Below the pieces are notes generated by a model. That model was not told the DNA's origin, did not search any database, and was given only the letters and a program-made list of their open reading frames with translations. A stretch of DNA of 64,000 nt. It comes from Citricoccus sp. CH26A. Lineage in GTDB: Bacteria > Actinomycetota > Actinomycetes > Actinomycetales > Micrococcaceae. The DNA is taken from positions 165,494 to 229,493 of the forward strand of contig NZ_AFXQ01000004.1 in assembly GCF_000224415.1 (NCBI RefSeq). The letters run 5' to 3'. The translations under genes were made by a program, and so were the position numbers. Below are positions 8,937-17,433 of this stretch, piece after piece; positions within the stretch are counted from its first letter, which is position 1, and every line of letters begins with the position of its first letter.

Positions 8937-9836
8937 CTACTGGGGTCCCGTGCCGGGCGCCAATGGCATCCTGCCACCCTCGGCGACGCGCCCCAACAGG
9001 GTCACCAGCCGGTCCCGATCCCCTTCCGGCACCGGCGCCAGGATGCGCTCCTGGACGCGCAGGACCAAGGGGTCGACTCCCTCCAGGAGTGCTCGGCCCT
9101 CCGGGGTCAGCGCCACTTGGCGGGTCCGCCGGTCGAACGGATCGGCCGTCCGCTCCGTCCAGCCGCGTGCCTCCAGCCGGCCCAGCACGTCCGAGGCACT
9201 GGAGCGGTCCACGGCCGAGGCCTCGGCCAGCGCGCCCTGTCCCATCCCCCCGGCCCGCCGGAGCACGTCCAGCACCGCGAACTGGGGTCCGGTGAGCTGC
9301 CCGCCCACCTCCTCGGACCACAGCACCGAGTGCCGCTGCTGGGCCAGCCGGATCAGGTGACCGGGCCGGCGGTCCCGGCCCGACGGACCGACGTCGGCCA
9401 CCAGCGCCAGCCGCTCCGTGAACCAGTCCCGGGCCCCGGACGGCAGGGGCTCCAGGAAACGTGACTGGACGCGTGCCACGGGCACGGCGAGTCCCGCCAG
9501 CGCCGCGCCGGAGGGCGCGGTCAGCGTGATGACCTGCCGCCGGCCGTCGCGGGGGTCCCGGGACTGCCGGATCCACCCCTGGTCCCGGAGTCGCCGCACG
9601 ATCCCCGCCGTGGTGGACCGGTCAAGCCCGGCCCGGAGGCCGATCGTGTTCTGGTCCAGGCCGTCGTCGGCCGCCGTGAGGGTGGCCAGAAGAGAGTACT
9701 GGGAGGGGGTGAGCGTGGAGCCGACCTCCTCGGACCACAGGACGTTGTGCACCTGCTGGCACCGGCGCAACAGGTGTCCGACGAGTGCCCCCGTCCCCGG
9801 GCCCCGATCCTGCCCGTCCCCTTCCGTCGCCACCAT
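8937..9836 (-). CDS. Tandem-duplicated MarR-family regulator (two MarR domains in one chain)
   Basis: 299 residues with two complete MarR winged-helix domains, about residues 18-137 and 159-289. Both begin with nearly the same segment (VLWSEEVG occurs in each), and each has its own recognition helix (LDRSTTAGIVRRLRDQGW and VDRSSASDVLGRLEARGW) and wing. Ordinary MarR proteins are about 150 residues and work as dimers, so this chain could act as a one-polypeptide pseudo-dimer. The start at 9836 has AAGG at 7 bases; an in-frame ATG at 9875 lacks one. It is divergent from the mobA-like gene, so it probably controls that gene, as MobR (MarR family) does in Comamonas. The two copies have diverged, so the operator may be asymmetric. 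Confidence 0.85.
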   Translation of the reverse strand: MVATEGDGQDRGPGTGALVGHLLRRCQQVHNVLWSEEVGSTLTPSQYSLLATLTAADDGLDQNTIGLRAGLDRSTTAGIVRRLRDQGWIRQSRDPRDGRRQVITLTAPSGAALAGLAVPVARVQSRFLEPLPSGARDWFTERLALVADVGPSGRDRRPGHLIRLAQQRHSVLWSEEVGGQLTGPQFAVLDVLRRAGGMGQGALAEASAVDRSSASDVLGRLEARGWTERTADPFDRRTRQVALTPEGRALLEGVDPLVLRVQERILAPVPEGDRDRLVTLLGRVAEGGRMPLAPGTGPQ

Positions 9837-9976
9837 GCACTGCCTTTCCGAGTAGGTTCCCTCCGCCGCGTCCATGCGTAGGCGGACGATGCAGCGCCGG
9901 GCGTCCGTACCTCACCGGACGACGGGCGCGGACGCGTCGGACCCAGCATACTGTGGCTCGAGTCACGCGACTGCGT

Positions 9977-9996
9977 TATGATCGCCACGGAATCAT
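9977..9996 (+). promoter_or_regulatory. Candidate mobA -10 box overlapping an inverted repeat
   Basis: TATGAT at 9977-9982 is a near-perfect -10 box. It overlaps ATGAT-N9-ATCAT (9978-9996), a possible MarR half-site pair, so bound repressor would block RNA polymerase. No strong -35 was seen. Located 66 bases upstream of the mobA ATG in the divergent region. Confidence 0.35.
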
Positions 9997-10061
9997 TCAG
10001 CACACGGACGATTGGTGGGCGACCCGCCACGCACCTGTCCCCTCCGGCGAGAAGGAGCCTC

Positions 10062-12020
10062 ATGCAATATCACCTGAACGGCTACCGCTACGGCGATCCC
10101 ACCATCCAGCCCGCGGCCACCGGTCGTGAGGGCGGGCAGGGCCCCCTGCCCGAGGAGGTGGACGTCCTCGTCGTGGGCACCGGGCCCGCCGGTACCGTCC
10201 TGGCCGCCCAGCTGGCCGAGTTCCCCGAGATCACCACGCGCGTGGTCGAGCGCCGCCAGGGCCCGCTGCCGGTGGGCCAGGCCGACGGCGTGTCCTGCCG
10301 GACCGTCGAGATGTTCGACGCCTTCGGGCTCGCATCCACGCTGGTGGACGAGGCCTACTGGGTCAACGAGACCACCTTCTGGTCCCCCGACGCCGCGGAC
10401 CGCACGGGCATCGCCCGCACCGGACGGGTCCAGGACGTCGCCGACGGGCTCAGCGAGTACCCCCACGTCATCGTCAACCAGGCTCGGATGCAGGAGATGC
10501 TGCTGGACAAGGCCGCCAAGTCCCCCTCCCGGCTCGAGGTCGACTACGGCTACAAGGCCCTGGGCGTCGAGGTCCCCGAGGACCCGGAGGCACTGGTCAC
10601 CGTGACCCTCGAAGAGACGGACGAGCAGGGCAAGGGCAGCGGCATGACCCGCACGGTCAGGGCGCGCTACGTGGTGGGCTGCGACGGTGCCCGCTCCGCG
10701 ATCCGCACCTCGATCGGCCGCGCCCTGCACGGGGACGCCCAGAACCATGCCTGGGGCGTCATGGACATCCTGCCCGTCACCGACTTCCCGGACGTGCGCA
10801 AAAAGGCGGTCATCCAGTCCGGCACCGGATCCCTGCTGCAGATCCCGCGCGAGGGCGGGAACCTGGTGCGCTACTACGTGGACCTCGGGGACATCCCGGA
10901 GGGTGACCGCAGCATCCGTGACCGGACCACCTTCGAGGACATCCTCACCGCGGCGCAGAGGGCACTTCACCCCTACACCCTGGACGCCCGGGACGTGGCG
11001 TGGTGGAGCGTCTACGAGGTGGGCCAGCGCGTCACGGACGGCTTCGACGACGTCACCGAACCGGGCAGCCGGGACCCGCGCGTGTTCATCGCCGGCGACG
11101 CCTGCCACACCCACTCGGCCAAGGCCGGCCAGGGCATGAACGTCTCCATGCAGGACACCTACAACCTGGGCTGGAAGCTCGCCGCGGTCCTACAGGGCCG
11201 ATCCCCCAAGTTGCTGCTCACCACCTACTCGGAGGAGCGCCAGACGATCGCCCAGGACCTCATCGACTTCGACAAGCGCTGGTCGAGGATGATGGGCTCC
11301 AAGGTCGCGGACCCCGACCGCCCCGAGGCCGGCGGGGTGGCCGCCACGGACGTCGAGGCCCACTTCGTGGCCGGCGGCGTGTTCACCGCGGGCCTGTCCA
11401 CCGTGTACCGCCAGTCCCTGCTGACCGGCGGGACGGCGCACCAGGACCTCGCCACCGGGTTCGAGGTCGGGACCCGCTTCCACTCGGCCCCGGTCATCCG
11501 GGTGGCCGATGCCAAGCCCGTACAGCTCGGGCACGTCCACGAGGCCGACGGCCGGTGGCGCCTGTACGCCTTCGCCGACGCCGCGGACGCCGGGTCCGAG
11601 GGTTCGGCGCTGCGCGGGCTCGTCACCTTCCTGGACGAGTCCGCGTCCTCCCCCGTCCGCCGCTTCACCCCGGCTGACTGGGCCGACGACGCCGTGTTCG
11701 ACGTCCGCGCGATCCTGCAGCAGGAGCACCTGGACGTCGACCTGAACGCCCTCCCGCAGTTCCTGCTCCCCGCGAAGGGGAGGTTCGGCCTGCGCGACTA
11801 CGAGAAGGTGTTCTCGGCGGAGAGGACCAACGGCCGCCTGCTCGGTGACGTGCCCGGACTGACGGCCACGCAGGACATCTACGACCTGCGCGGCATCGAC
11901 CGCGAGCGCGGCGCCCTCGTGGTCGTCCGGCCGGACCAGTACATCGCGCAGGTGATGCCGCTGGATGCCCACGAGGAACTCGCCGGGTTCTTCGCGGCCT
12001 TCATGGTCGAGCAGTCCTGA
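10062..12020 (+). CDS. mobA: 3-hydroxybenzoate 4-monooxygenase-like flavoprotein
   Basis: 652-residue FAD/NADPH aromatic hydroxylase of the phenol hydroxylase/MobA type; MobA converts 3-hydroxybenzoate to protocatechuate. Seen: N-terminal MQYHLNGYRYGDP typical of MobA, FAD motif GTGPAGTVLAAQLAE, the GQADGVSCRTVEMFDAF segment, CDGARSAIRTSIG, and the second FAD motif FIAGDACHTHSAKAGQGMNVSMQD near residue 345. A thioredoxin-like C-terminal domain ends the chain. ATG 10062 has GAAGGAG at correct spacing. No ring-cleavage genes are nearby, so protocatechuate would be processed by genes elsewhere. A close alternative is another meta-substituted phenol as substrate. Confidence 0.8.
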   Translation: MQYHLNGYRYGDPTIQPAATGREGGQGPLPEEVDVLVVGTGPAGTVLAAQLAEFPEITTRVVERRQGPLPVGQADGVSCRTVEMFDAFGLASTLVDEAYWVNETTFWSPDAADRTGIARTGRVQDVADGLSEYPHVIVNQARMQEMLLDKAAKSPSRLEVDYGYKALGVEVPEDPEALVTVTLEETDEQGKGSGMTRTVRARYVVGCDGARSAIRTSIGRALHGDAQNHAWGVMDILPVTDFPDVRKKAVIQSGTGSLLQIPREGGNLVRYYVDLGDIPEGDRSIRDRTTFEDILTAAQRALHPYTLDARDVAWWSVYEVGQRVTDGFDDVTEPGSRDPRVFIAGDACHTHSAKAGQGMNVSMQDTYNLGWKLAAVLQGRSPKLLLTTYSEERQTIAQDLIDFDKRWSRMMGSKVADPDRPEAGGVAATDVEAHFVAGGVFTAGLSTVYRQSLLTGGTAHQDLATGFEVGTRFHSAPVIRVADAKPVQLGHVHEADGRWRLYAFADAADAGSEGSALRGLVTFLDESASSPVRRFTPADWADDAVFDVRAILQQEHLDVDLNALPQFLLPAKGRFGLRDYEKVFSAERTNGRLLGDVPGLTATQDIYDLRGIDRERGALVVVRPDQYIAQVMPLDAHEELAGFFAAFMVEQS

Positions 12021-12041
12021 CCCCTCCCCGGCATCACCCGT

Positions 12042-12075
12042 GAGGGCCGGCCCGCCCCGTGGCGGGCCGGCCCTC
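12042..12075. terminator. Strong hairpin between mobA and the DinB gene
   Basis: A perfect 15-base-pair stem (GAGGGCCGGCCCGCC and its complement) with loop CCGT, placed 22 bases after the mobA stop and 48 bases beyond the 3' end of the converging DinB gene. Likely works for both strands. Confidence 0.75.
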
Positions 12076-12122
12076 GGCGTACCCGCCCGATGTCAACCGG
12101 CACGAGATGCGGCGCCGCGGGC

Positions 12123-12650
12123 TCAGTCGCCGTCCGGCATTCCCGCCACGTAGGCCGCCTGGCCCACGTGCTGGAGCGCATCGGCGAAGATGCTGACCAG
12201 GCGCACCCCCCGCGTGACCGGCGGGTGCCAACCCTCGTCGACGACCACGCCGAGGTCTTCGGACCGCAGCCGGCCCAGGTAACCCGTCGCGGCCTGCGTG
12301 ACCGCGACGAGGTAGTCCCGGAGCAGGCCCTTGTCCGTCACGACGACGGCCCGGGCCTCGGCCGGTGAGTGACCGAAGCCGTGGCCCTCGGCCGGCACCG
12401 TCGGCCCGAAGCGGCCGGACCAGTCCCCCGCGGTCCACGTCTCCTCGACGCCGGCGAGCGCGGCGACCTGGGCGTCGGTCTCGCGGCCGGCATGCCAGAC
12501 GAGCCAGGCGATCGAGTTCGGGTGCCCACCGGAATGCGCATTGAGCCGGGTGGGGTGCACGTCACCCCAGAACAGGTCGAGCTGGTCGAGGGGCCTGCGG
12601 GCCAGGTCGGTGAGGATCTCGGTGGCGTCCATGGCGCCAGTCTGGTCCAT
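12123..12650 (-). CDS. DinB-superfamily protein (mycothiol-transferase-like fold)
   Basis: 175 residues of the DinB/YfiT four-helix-bundle fold, a group that binds a divalent metal through three His and includes mycothiol- and bacillithiol-dependent transferases. Seen: NSIAWLVWHAGRETDAQVAAL (first His) and FADALQHVGQAAYVAG (C-terminal His pair region), with the RFGP loop between. The substrate is unknown. ATG 12650 has GGGGAG 7 bases upstream; ATG 12632 is possible but has none. It follows the MFS transporter by 14 bases and is probably co-transcribed, which suggests a transport-plus-modification or detoxification pair. Confidence 0.75.
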   Translation of the reverse strand: MDQTGAMDATEILTDLARRPLDQLDLFWGDVHPTRLNAHSGGHPNSIAWLVWHAGRETDAQVAALAGVEETWTAGDWSGRFGPTVPAEGHGFGHSPAEARAVVVTDKGLLRDYLVAVTQAATGYLGRLRSEDLGVVVDEGWHPPVTRGVRLVSIFADALQHVGQAAYVAGMPDGD

Positions 12651-12664
12651 GGGCGGGCTCCCCG

Positions 12665-14008
12665 TCAGGGCCGGGCGGGCACGGGTTCGGCATAGGCGGC
12701 CGAGATCCGGTGATAGGCCGGCGACAGCCACGCCACCACCGCCGCGAGGACCATGACCAGTCCCGCGACGAGGAAGACGAGCGCGATCCCCCGGGCCGTC
12801 CCCGCGCCCAGCAGTGGTTCCAGGGCCGCGCCACCCTCGGCGCCCCGGGCGAAGGGGATGATCCAGACCTCGGCGATCGGGGCCACCACGAAGGCCGTCA
12901 CCGGTGCCGCCGCCGACTCGACGGCCGCGGCGAACCCGAAGACCCGTCCCTGGCGGTGTAGCGGCACGACCTTCTGGATGACGGTCTGCTCGGCGGCCTC
13001 CACGGCCGGGATGCCGAGCATGTACAACCAGATGCCCAGGACGTACAGCCACCCCCACTCCCGGATGGTGAACAGCGCTCCGATCACCCCCATGATCGCG
13101 ACGATGCCCAACAGGGTGCGGATGGGGTTGGGCCCCAGCCCGAGGCGTCCGACGAGGACTCCGCCGAGGATGAAGCCCGTGGCTCCGAGGGCGAACCAGG
13201 CGCCCCAGAGCTCGACCGTGAACAGTTCCAGGCCGTAGGGGTCCATCAGGGCCAGGTACACGCCGCCGATGAAGTTGTTGAACGTCGTGAACAGGATCAG
13301 CGCGACCATGCCCGGAATGTCCCGGATCGCGGACCATGCACCCGCGAGGTCGAACCCCCCGTGGGCGTCGGAGGAGGCCGGTGCCGCCTCCTCGGGCAGG
13401 CGCAGGACCGCCAGGTGAGCCAGGGCCAGGGCCGAGAGGACGACGGCGACCAGCACGGTCGGGCCCATCCCCAGCACCCCGATCGAGAGCCCGGACAGGA
13501 CGGAGGTGGCGATGAAGGCCAGCCCCTGCACCATGCCCACGTAGCCGTTGGCGTTGGCCCGCCGGTCCTGGTCGATGAGCAGGGTGACGGTGGTCGACAG
13601 CGCGATGTTCCGCAGGTTCTCGACGACGGCCCCCGCCAGGACGGACAGGGCGAACGCCCAGAACCACGGGCGGTCCAGGGCGTTGCGCTCCTCGGCCGGC
13701 GCCACCAGGAACACCAGTCCGGCCACGGTGAACATCGCCAGCGTGACGACTGCCGCGAACCGCATCACCGGGAGCTTGCGGAACCGGTCCACGTAGGTGC
13801 CGAAGCTGATCCCGGTGGCGGCCAGCAGCAGCATGTAGGCGCCGCCGATGACTCCGGTGGCGATCACGTTCCGCGTCTCGAGGTAGATCCAGAAGGTGAT
13901 GGCGAACCACAGGTAGCTGGTGGTGAGGTTGGCCAGGGCAGTGTTGGCCAGGATGCCGGCGAAGGTGCGGTTGCGCTCCCCCGCCGTGCGCACCGGGCGC
14001 GTCTGCAT
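12665..14008 (-). CDS. Major facilitator superfamily transporter
   Basis: 447-residue membrane protein with about 12 predicted helices; many hydrophobic runs, and the inter-helix loop GTYVDRFRKLPVMR is an MFS motif A variant. The overall look (IDQDRRANANGYVGMVQG, RQGRVFGFAAAVES) fits the ENTS/enterobactin-exporter-like and macrolide-efflux MFS_3 group. The chosen ATG (14008) follows a TACGCT box by 6 bases, so the gene may be leaderless; a GTG two codons earlier abuts that box. Upstream and divergent from the release-factor-like gene; downstream partner is the DinB protein. Substrate unknown. Confidence 0.8.
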   Translation of the reverse strand: MQTRPVRTAGERNRTFAGILANTALANLTTSYLWFAITFWIYLETRNVIATGVIGGAYMLLLAATGISFGTYVDRFRKLPVMRFAAVVTLAMFTVAGLVFLVAPAEERNALDRPWFWAFALSVLAGAVVENLRNIALSTTVTLLIDQDRRANANGYVGMVQGLAFIATSVLSGLSIGVLGMGPTVLVAVVLSALALAHLAVLRLPEEAAPASSDAHGGFDLAGAWSAIRDIPGMVALILFTTFNNFIGGVYLALMDPYGLELFTVELWGAWFALGATGFILGGVLVGRLGLGPNPIRTLLGIVAIMGVIGALFTIREWGWLYVLGIWLYMLGIPAVEAAEQTVIQKVVPLHRQGRVFGFAAAVESAAAPVTAFVVAPIAEVWIIPFARGAEGGAALEPLLGAGTARGIALVFLVAGLVMVLAAVVAWLSPAYHRISAAYAEPVPARP

Positions 14009-14014
14009 GCGCAC

Positions 14015-14020
14015 AGCGTA
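14015..14020 (-). promoter_or_regulatory. Candidate -10 box for leaderless MFS gene
   Basis: TACGCT on the minus strand followed by 6 bases and ATG 14008. No ribosome-binding sequence is present upstream of this ATG, which supports leaderless initiation. Confidence 0.35.
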
Positions 14021-14124
14021 CGCCCACCGGTGGGCCGGGGGCGACGAGCCGGCGTCGTGGTCCCGAGTCGGCAGAACCGGGCACGGAATCTCCAGAAGCA
14101 GGTGTGCTTTCCGTCACACGTGGG

Positions 14125-14130
14125 TACCGT
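14125..14130 (+). promoter_or_regulatory. Candidate -10 box for leaderless release-factor-like gene
   Basis: TACCGT followed by GTCCCC and then the ATG at 14137, the same 6-base spacing as at several other genes here. No Shine-Dalgarno sequence is visible. Confidence 0.35.
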
Positions 14131-14136
14131 GTCCCC

Positions 14137-15270
14137 ATGAGCATCGACATTCCCTCAGCAGAAGACTTCGCCGAGCTCACGCAGCACCGGCACGCCGCGA
14201 GCGTGTCGTTGTATGTTGCGTCGTCCGGGGCCGACGACGCCCGGGCGCCGATCGGCAGGAACCCCGAGGCGGCCCAGGTGGCCCTGCGCACGATGGCCAC
14301 GGAGGCACTGGCGACGCTGCCCGGGTCCGTGCCCGCCGAGGACCGGGAACGCGTCATCGCCGAGGTGACCGCGCTGGAGGAGGACCGGGGCTTCTGGTCC
14401 ACCCAGGCGCGCTCCATCGCGGTGTTCGTCTCGCCGTCGGGGTTGCGGGCCTTCCGGCTCATGAACAACCTGAACAGTCACTGCAGCGTCGGCGACCGGT
14501 TCGACGTCGGCCCCCTCATCCGGGCCACGACCTTCGCCCACAGCGGGTACGTCCTGGCGCTGACGAAGGGATCGGTCCGGCTGCTGGCCCTGGAGGCCGA
14601 CGCCTCCTGCCACGAGGTGCCGCTGACCGGGCTGCCCGACGACCTCGGCCTCGAACTGCAGACCGCCGACAACGAGGGCCGCATGGACCGCCAGCGCGCG
14701 GACGGGAACCAGCGGCCAAAGGTCCAGCGCCGTGACTACTGCTCGACCGTCCAGGAGGCGGTCCTGCGCCAGATCAACGGGTCCGCCCACCCGCTGGTGC
14801 TGGCGGCCAGCCCCGACCTGGAACCGGCATACCGGGAGGTCAACACCTACCAGCGGCTCGTGGAGGAGGGCATTGGCGTCAACCCGGCATCACTGTCCCT
14901 GGAGGACCTGGGCAAGCGCGGCCGGGAGGTCCTGGACCGCAACTACGCCACCCAGCTGGCCGCCTGGCGCGAGCGCTTCGGCACGCAGCGCGCCCATGGC
15001 CGGGCCAGTGCCAAGCTGCGGGAGATCGCCAGGGCGGCGACCGCGGGCCGGGTGGACGTGCTGCTGTTCGATCTCGCGGCCGAACGCGAGGGCACCATCG
15101 ACGAGTACGGCGAGGTGACTGTCGCGGAGGAGCCCAGCGCCCACACCTACGGCCTGGCGGATGAGGTCGCGGCCCGGGTGCTGCGTACCGGCGGCACCGT
15201 CAAGGCCGTGCGCTCGGCGGACCTTCCCGACGGCGCGCTGATCGCGGCGACGTTCCGTTCACCGGCCTGA
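14137..15270 (+). CDS. Bacterial archaeo-eukaryotic release factor-like protein (baeRF)
   Basis: 377 residues. The layout (N-terminal SVSLYVASSGADDARAPIGRNPEAAQ, a domain with VSPSGLRAFRLMNN, the middle YVLALTKGSVRLLALE, then VLAASPDLEPAYREVN and a C-terminal domain with GRVDVLLFDLAA) fits the baeRF families described as bacterial relatives of eRF1/Dom34. These are proposed to act on ribosomes in stress or conflict, but no biochemical role is firmly known. The middle segment TADNEGRMDRQRADGNQRPKVQRR is basic and probably flexible. It is a single gene with its own apparent promoter and a strong terminator. Annotation systems may call it only hypothetical. Confidence 0.6.
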   Translation: MSIDIPSAEDFAELTQHRHAASVSLYVASSGADDARAPIGRNPEAAQVALRTMATEALATLPGSVPAEDRERVIAEVTALEEDRGFWSTQARSIAVFVSPSGLRAFRLMNNLNSHCSVGDRFDVGPLIRATTFAHSGYVLALTKGSVRLLALEADASCHEVPLTGLPDDLGLELQTADNEGRMDRQRADGNQRPKVQRRDYCSTVQEAVLRQINGSAHPLVLAASPDLEPAYREVNTYQRLVEEGIGVNPASLSLEDLGKRGREVLDRNYATQLAAWRERFGTQRAHGRASAKLREIARAATAGRVDVLLFDLAAEREGTIDEYGEVTVAEEPSAHTYGLADEVAARVLRTGGTVKAVRSADLPDGALIAATFRSPA

Positions 15271-15276
15271 GTCCCG

Positions 15277-15324
15277 GCGGGGGCGGGTGCTGACCGGATC
15301 GTCCCGGTCAGCACCCGCCCCCGC
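15277..15324. terminator. 21-base-pair perfect hairpin terminator
   Basis: Starting 7 bases after the baeRF stop, GCGGGGGCGGGTGCTGACCGG pairs perfectly with its complement over a 6-base loop. The 3' end of the POT gene converges at 15333, so this is a shared terminator. Confidence 0.8.
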
Positions 15325-15332
15325 TCGGCAGG

Positions 15333-16808
15333 TCAGTGGATCCCGCGCATGGCCCGGTGCACCGGGCGGGAGATGACCAGCATGACCACGCCGATGGCGA
15401 TGGTCACGGCGCCGAGGATCCCGAAGTAGGTGCCCTCCGTCTCGGCCGTGTAGTAGCCGGCGAGCGCGCCCGACAGCGCGGTGCCCAGGGCCACCGAGAG
15501 GTTGTACAGGGCCACCATCATCACCGGGAACGCCGCGGGTGCGAGCTTGGTGGACAGGGACAGCCCCACCGGCGAGACCATGAGCTCACCCATGGTGGCC
15601 ACGAGCATGATGAACCCGATCCACAGCACCGGTACCGCGCCCGTGCCGACCATCGGCAGGAACAGCAGGAACGCGGTGCCCATCAGGGCGATGCCCACCC
15701 CGAACTTGACCGGGGTGTTCGGCTGGCGGCGGCCCAGTCTCGTCCACAGCATGGCGAACACCGGGGCCAGCAGGATGATGAAGAGCGGGTTGAAGGACTG
15801 CACCCACGGGATCGGCATCTCCCAGTCACCCAGCATGCGGTCGAGCCGCGTGTCCGAGTAGAGGGTGATGACGGTGAACTGCTGCTGGAACAGGGCGAAG
15901 AAGGCCGCCGAGCCGATGAACAGCGGGATGAAGGCCAGCACGCGGCTGCGCTCCTCGCCGGTGGTCTTGGCCGACGTGAGGATGACCGCGAAGATCGCGA
16001 TGGCGGCCACGGCGGACAGGACGACGACGACGTCGGCCAGGTTCGCGGCGTTGACCAGCCCGGTGGCCACGGCCACGGCGATCACCGCCAGGGCCACGAC
16101 GGTGATGCCGATCCACCGGCCGTACTGGCTGCGCGGCAGCGGGCTGGGCACGTGGTGGACGTGCTCCGGCAGGCTCTTGCGGGTCAGCGCGTACTGGGTC
16201 AGGCCAATGGCCATGCCGACCGCCGCCAGTCCGAAGCCGACGTGGAAGCCCCAGGTCTGGGCGGTCCAGCCGGTCAACAGGGGCCCGACCAGGCCACCGA
16301 TGTTGATACCCATGTAGAAGATGGAGAACCCTGCGTCGCGGCGCGGATCGGCCCGCGTGTAGAGGTTGCCGACCAGGTTGGCGACGTTCGCCTTCAGCCC
16401 GCCCGAACCGAGTCCCACCAGGACCAGGCCCAGCGCGAGCCCGGGGACCCCCGGGACCAGGGCCAGCGCGATGTGCCCGCACATGATGAGCACCCCGCTG
16501 ATGAACATCGTCCGTTCCGAGCCCAGCAGCCGGTCGGCCACCCAGCCACCGATGATGCAGAACACGTAGACCATGCCGCCGTAGGCACCGACGATGCCGG
16601 TTGCCACCGCCTCGTCGATCCCCAGGCCGCCCTCGGCGACCGTGAAGTACATGTAGATGAGCAGGATGCCCTGCATCCCGTAGAACGAGAAGCGCTCCCA
16701 CAGCTCGACGCTGAACAGGTTGGCGAGCGGGCCCGGCTGGCCGAAGAACGTCCTGCCCGAGGGGTTCCGCTCAGCGGCGGTGGGTTCGATGGTTTCTGGA
16801 GAATGCAC
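15333..16808 (-). CDS. Proton-dependent oligopeptide transporter (POT/PTR2 family)
   Basis: 491-residue inner-membrane symporter importing di- and tripeptides with protons. Seen: the N-terminal ELWERFSFYGMQGILLIYMYF, which carries the ExxERFxYY proton-coupling motif in slightly altered form, GGWVADRLLGSERTMFISG, and GMVYVFCIIGG in the following helix, all typical of the family; 12-14 helices are expected. The start is a GTG with AGGAGG 11 bases upstream, somewhat long spacing; no better in-frame start exists. Stands alone between two convergent/divergent neighbours. Confidence 0.9.
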   Translation of the reverse strand: MHSPETIEPTAAERNPSGRTFFGQPGPLANLFSVELWERFSFYGMQGILLIYMYFTVAEGGLGIDEAVATGIVGAYGGMVYVFCIIGGWVADRLLGSERTMFISGVLIMCGHIALALVPGVPGLALGLVLVGLGSGGLKANVANLVGNLYTRADPRRDAGFSIFYMGINIGGLVGPLLTGWTAQTWGFHVGFGLAAVGMAIGLTQYALTRKSLPEHVHHVPSPLPRSQYGRWIGITVVALAVIAVAVATGLVNAANLADVVVVLSAVAAIAIFAVILTSAKTTGEERSRVLAFIPLFIGSAAFFALFQQQFTVITLYSDTRLDRMLGDWEMPIPWVQSFNPLFIILLAPVFAMLWTRLGRRQPNTPVKFGVGIALMGTAFLLFLPMVGTGAVPVLWIGFIMLVATMGELMVSPVGLSLSTKLAPAAFPVMMVALYNLSVALGTALSGALAGYYTAETEGTYFGILGAVTIAIGVVMLVISRPVHRAMRGIH

Positions 16809-16884
16809 CCATACACTTTCCTCCTCTCCTCTGGCCCGTGCAAGTTCACCTGATGGACCCGCTGGACCTGACGGCCGGGGACGT

Positions 16885-16890
16885 TAGATT
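16885..16890 (+). promoter_or_regulatory. Candidate -10 box for leaderless DUF488 gene
   Basis: TAGATT followed by 6 bases (CGGGGC) and the ATG at 16897. No ribosome site is evident. Confidence 0.35.
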
Positions 16891-16896
16891 CGGGGC

Positions 16897-17433
16897 ATGG
16901 ACCTACCGTTCTACACCGTCGGTCATTCGACGCGGACGCTGGACGAGTTCCTGGACCTGCTGCGCTCGGTGGACGTCCGGCTGCTCGTGGACGTGCGGCG
17001 GCTGCCCGGTTCGCGCCGCTACCCGCACTTCGACCAGGAGGCCCTGGCGGCGTCCCTGTCCGGGGCGGGCATCGAGTACCGGCGTCTTGAGTCCCTCGGC
17101 GGCCGGCGGTCACGCGACCGGTCCGTCCCGGAGGAGGTCAACGGTTTCTGGGAGAACCGCAGCTTCCACAACTATGCGGACCACGCCCTGTCGGAGGAGT
17201 TCAGGACGGGACTGGCCGAGCTGCGGGCGTGGGGTGCCGAGCGGACGGCGGCGGTGATGTGCTCGGAGGCCGTGTGGTGGCGGTGTCATCGCCGGATCAT
17301 CGCCGACCACCTGCTCGCGGCGGGCGAGGCCGTGCATCACCTCATGGAACCGGGCAAGGCTCCCCCGGCCCAGCTCACCGCCGGGGCCGTGGTGGATCCC
17401 GACGGCGGCCGGGTCACCTACCCCGCGCCCTGA
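16897..17433 (+). CDS. DUF488 domain protein
   Basis: 178 residues. N-terminal YTVGHSTRTLDEFLDLL and VDVRRLPGSRRYPHFD, then LGGRR and the Cys-containing VMCSEAVWWRCHRRIIADHL are the hallmark motifs of DUF488. The conserved Cys, His and Arg suggest an enzyme or nucleic-acid-associated role, but none is established. Its last 16 bases overlap the 3' end of the enoyl-CoA hydratase gene on the other strand. A single gene, probably from its own leaderless promoter. Confidence 0.85.
   Translation: MDLPFYTVGHSTRTLDEFLDLLRSVDVRLLVDVRRLPGSRRYPHFDQEALAASLSGAGIEYRRLESLGGRRSRDRSVPEEVNGFWENRSFHNYADHALSEEFRTGLAELRAWGAERTAAVMCSEAVWWRCHRRIIADHLLAAGEAVHHLMEPGKAPPAQLTAGAVVDPDGGRVTYPAP

Noticed and set aside
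8485..9576. 363-residue frame extending upstream of GcvH
   Set aside because: GcvH is complete from ATG 8871 with a ribosome site; the extension is the shadow of the MarR gene.
12123..14468. Long minus-strand frame appearing to fuse a front part to the DinB protein
   Set aside because: Its front is the wrong frame of the MFS transporter; DinB has its own start at 12650.
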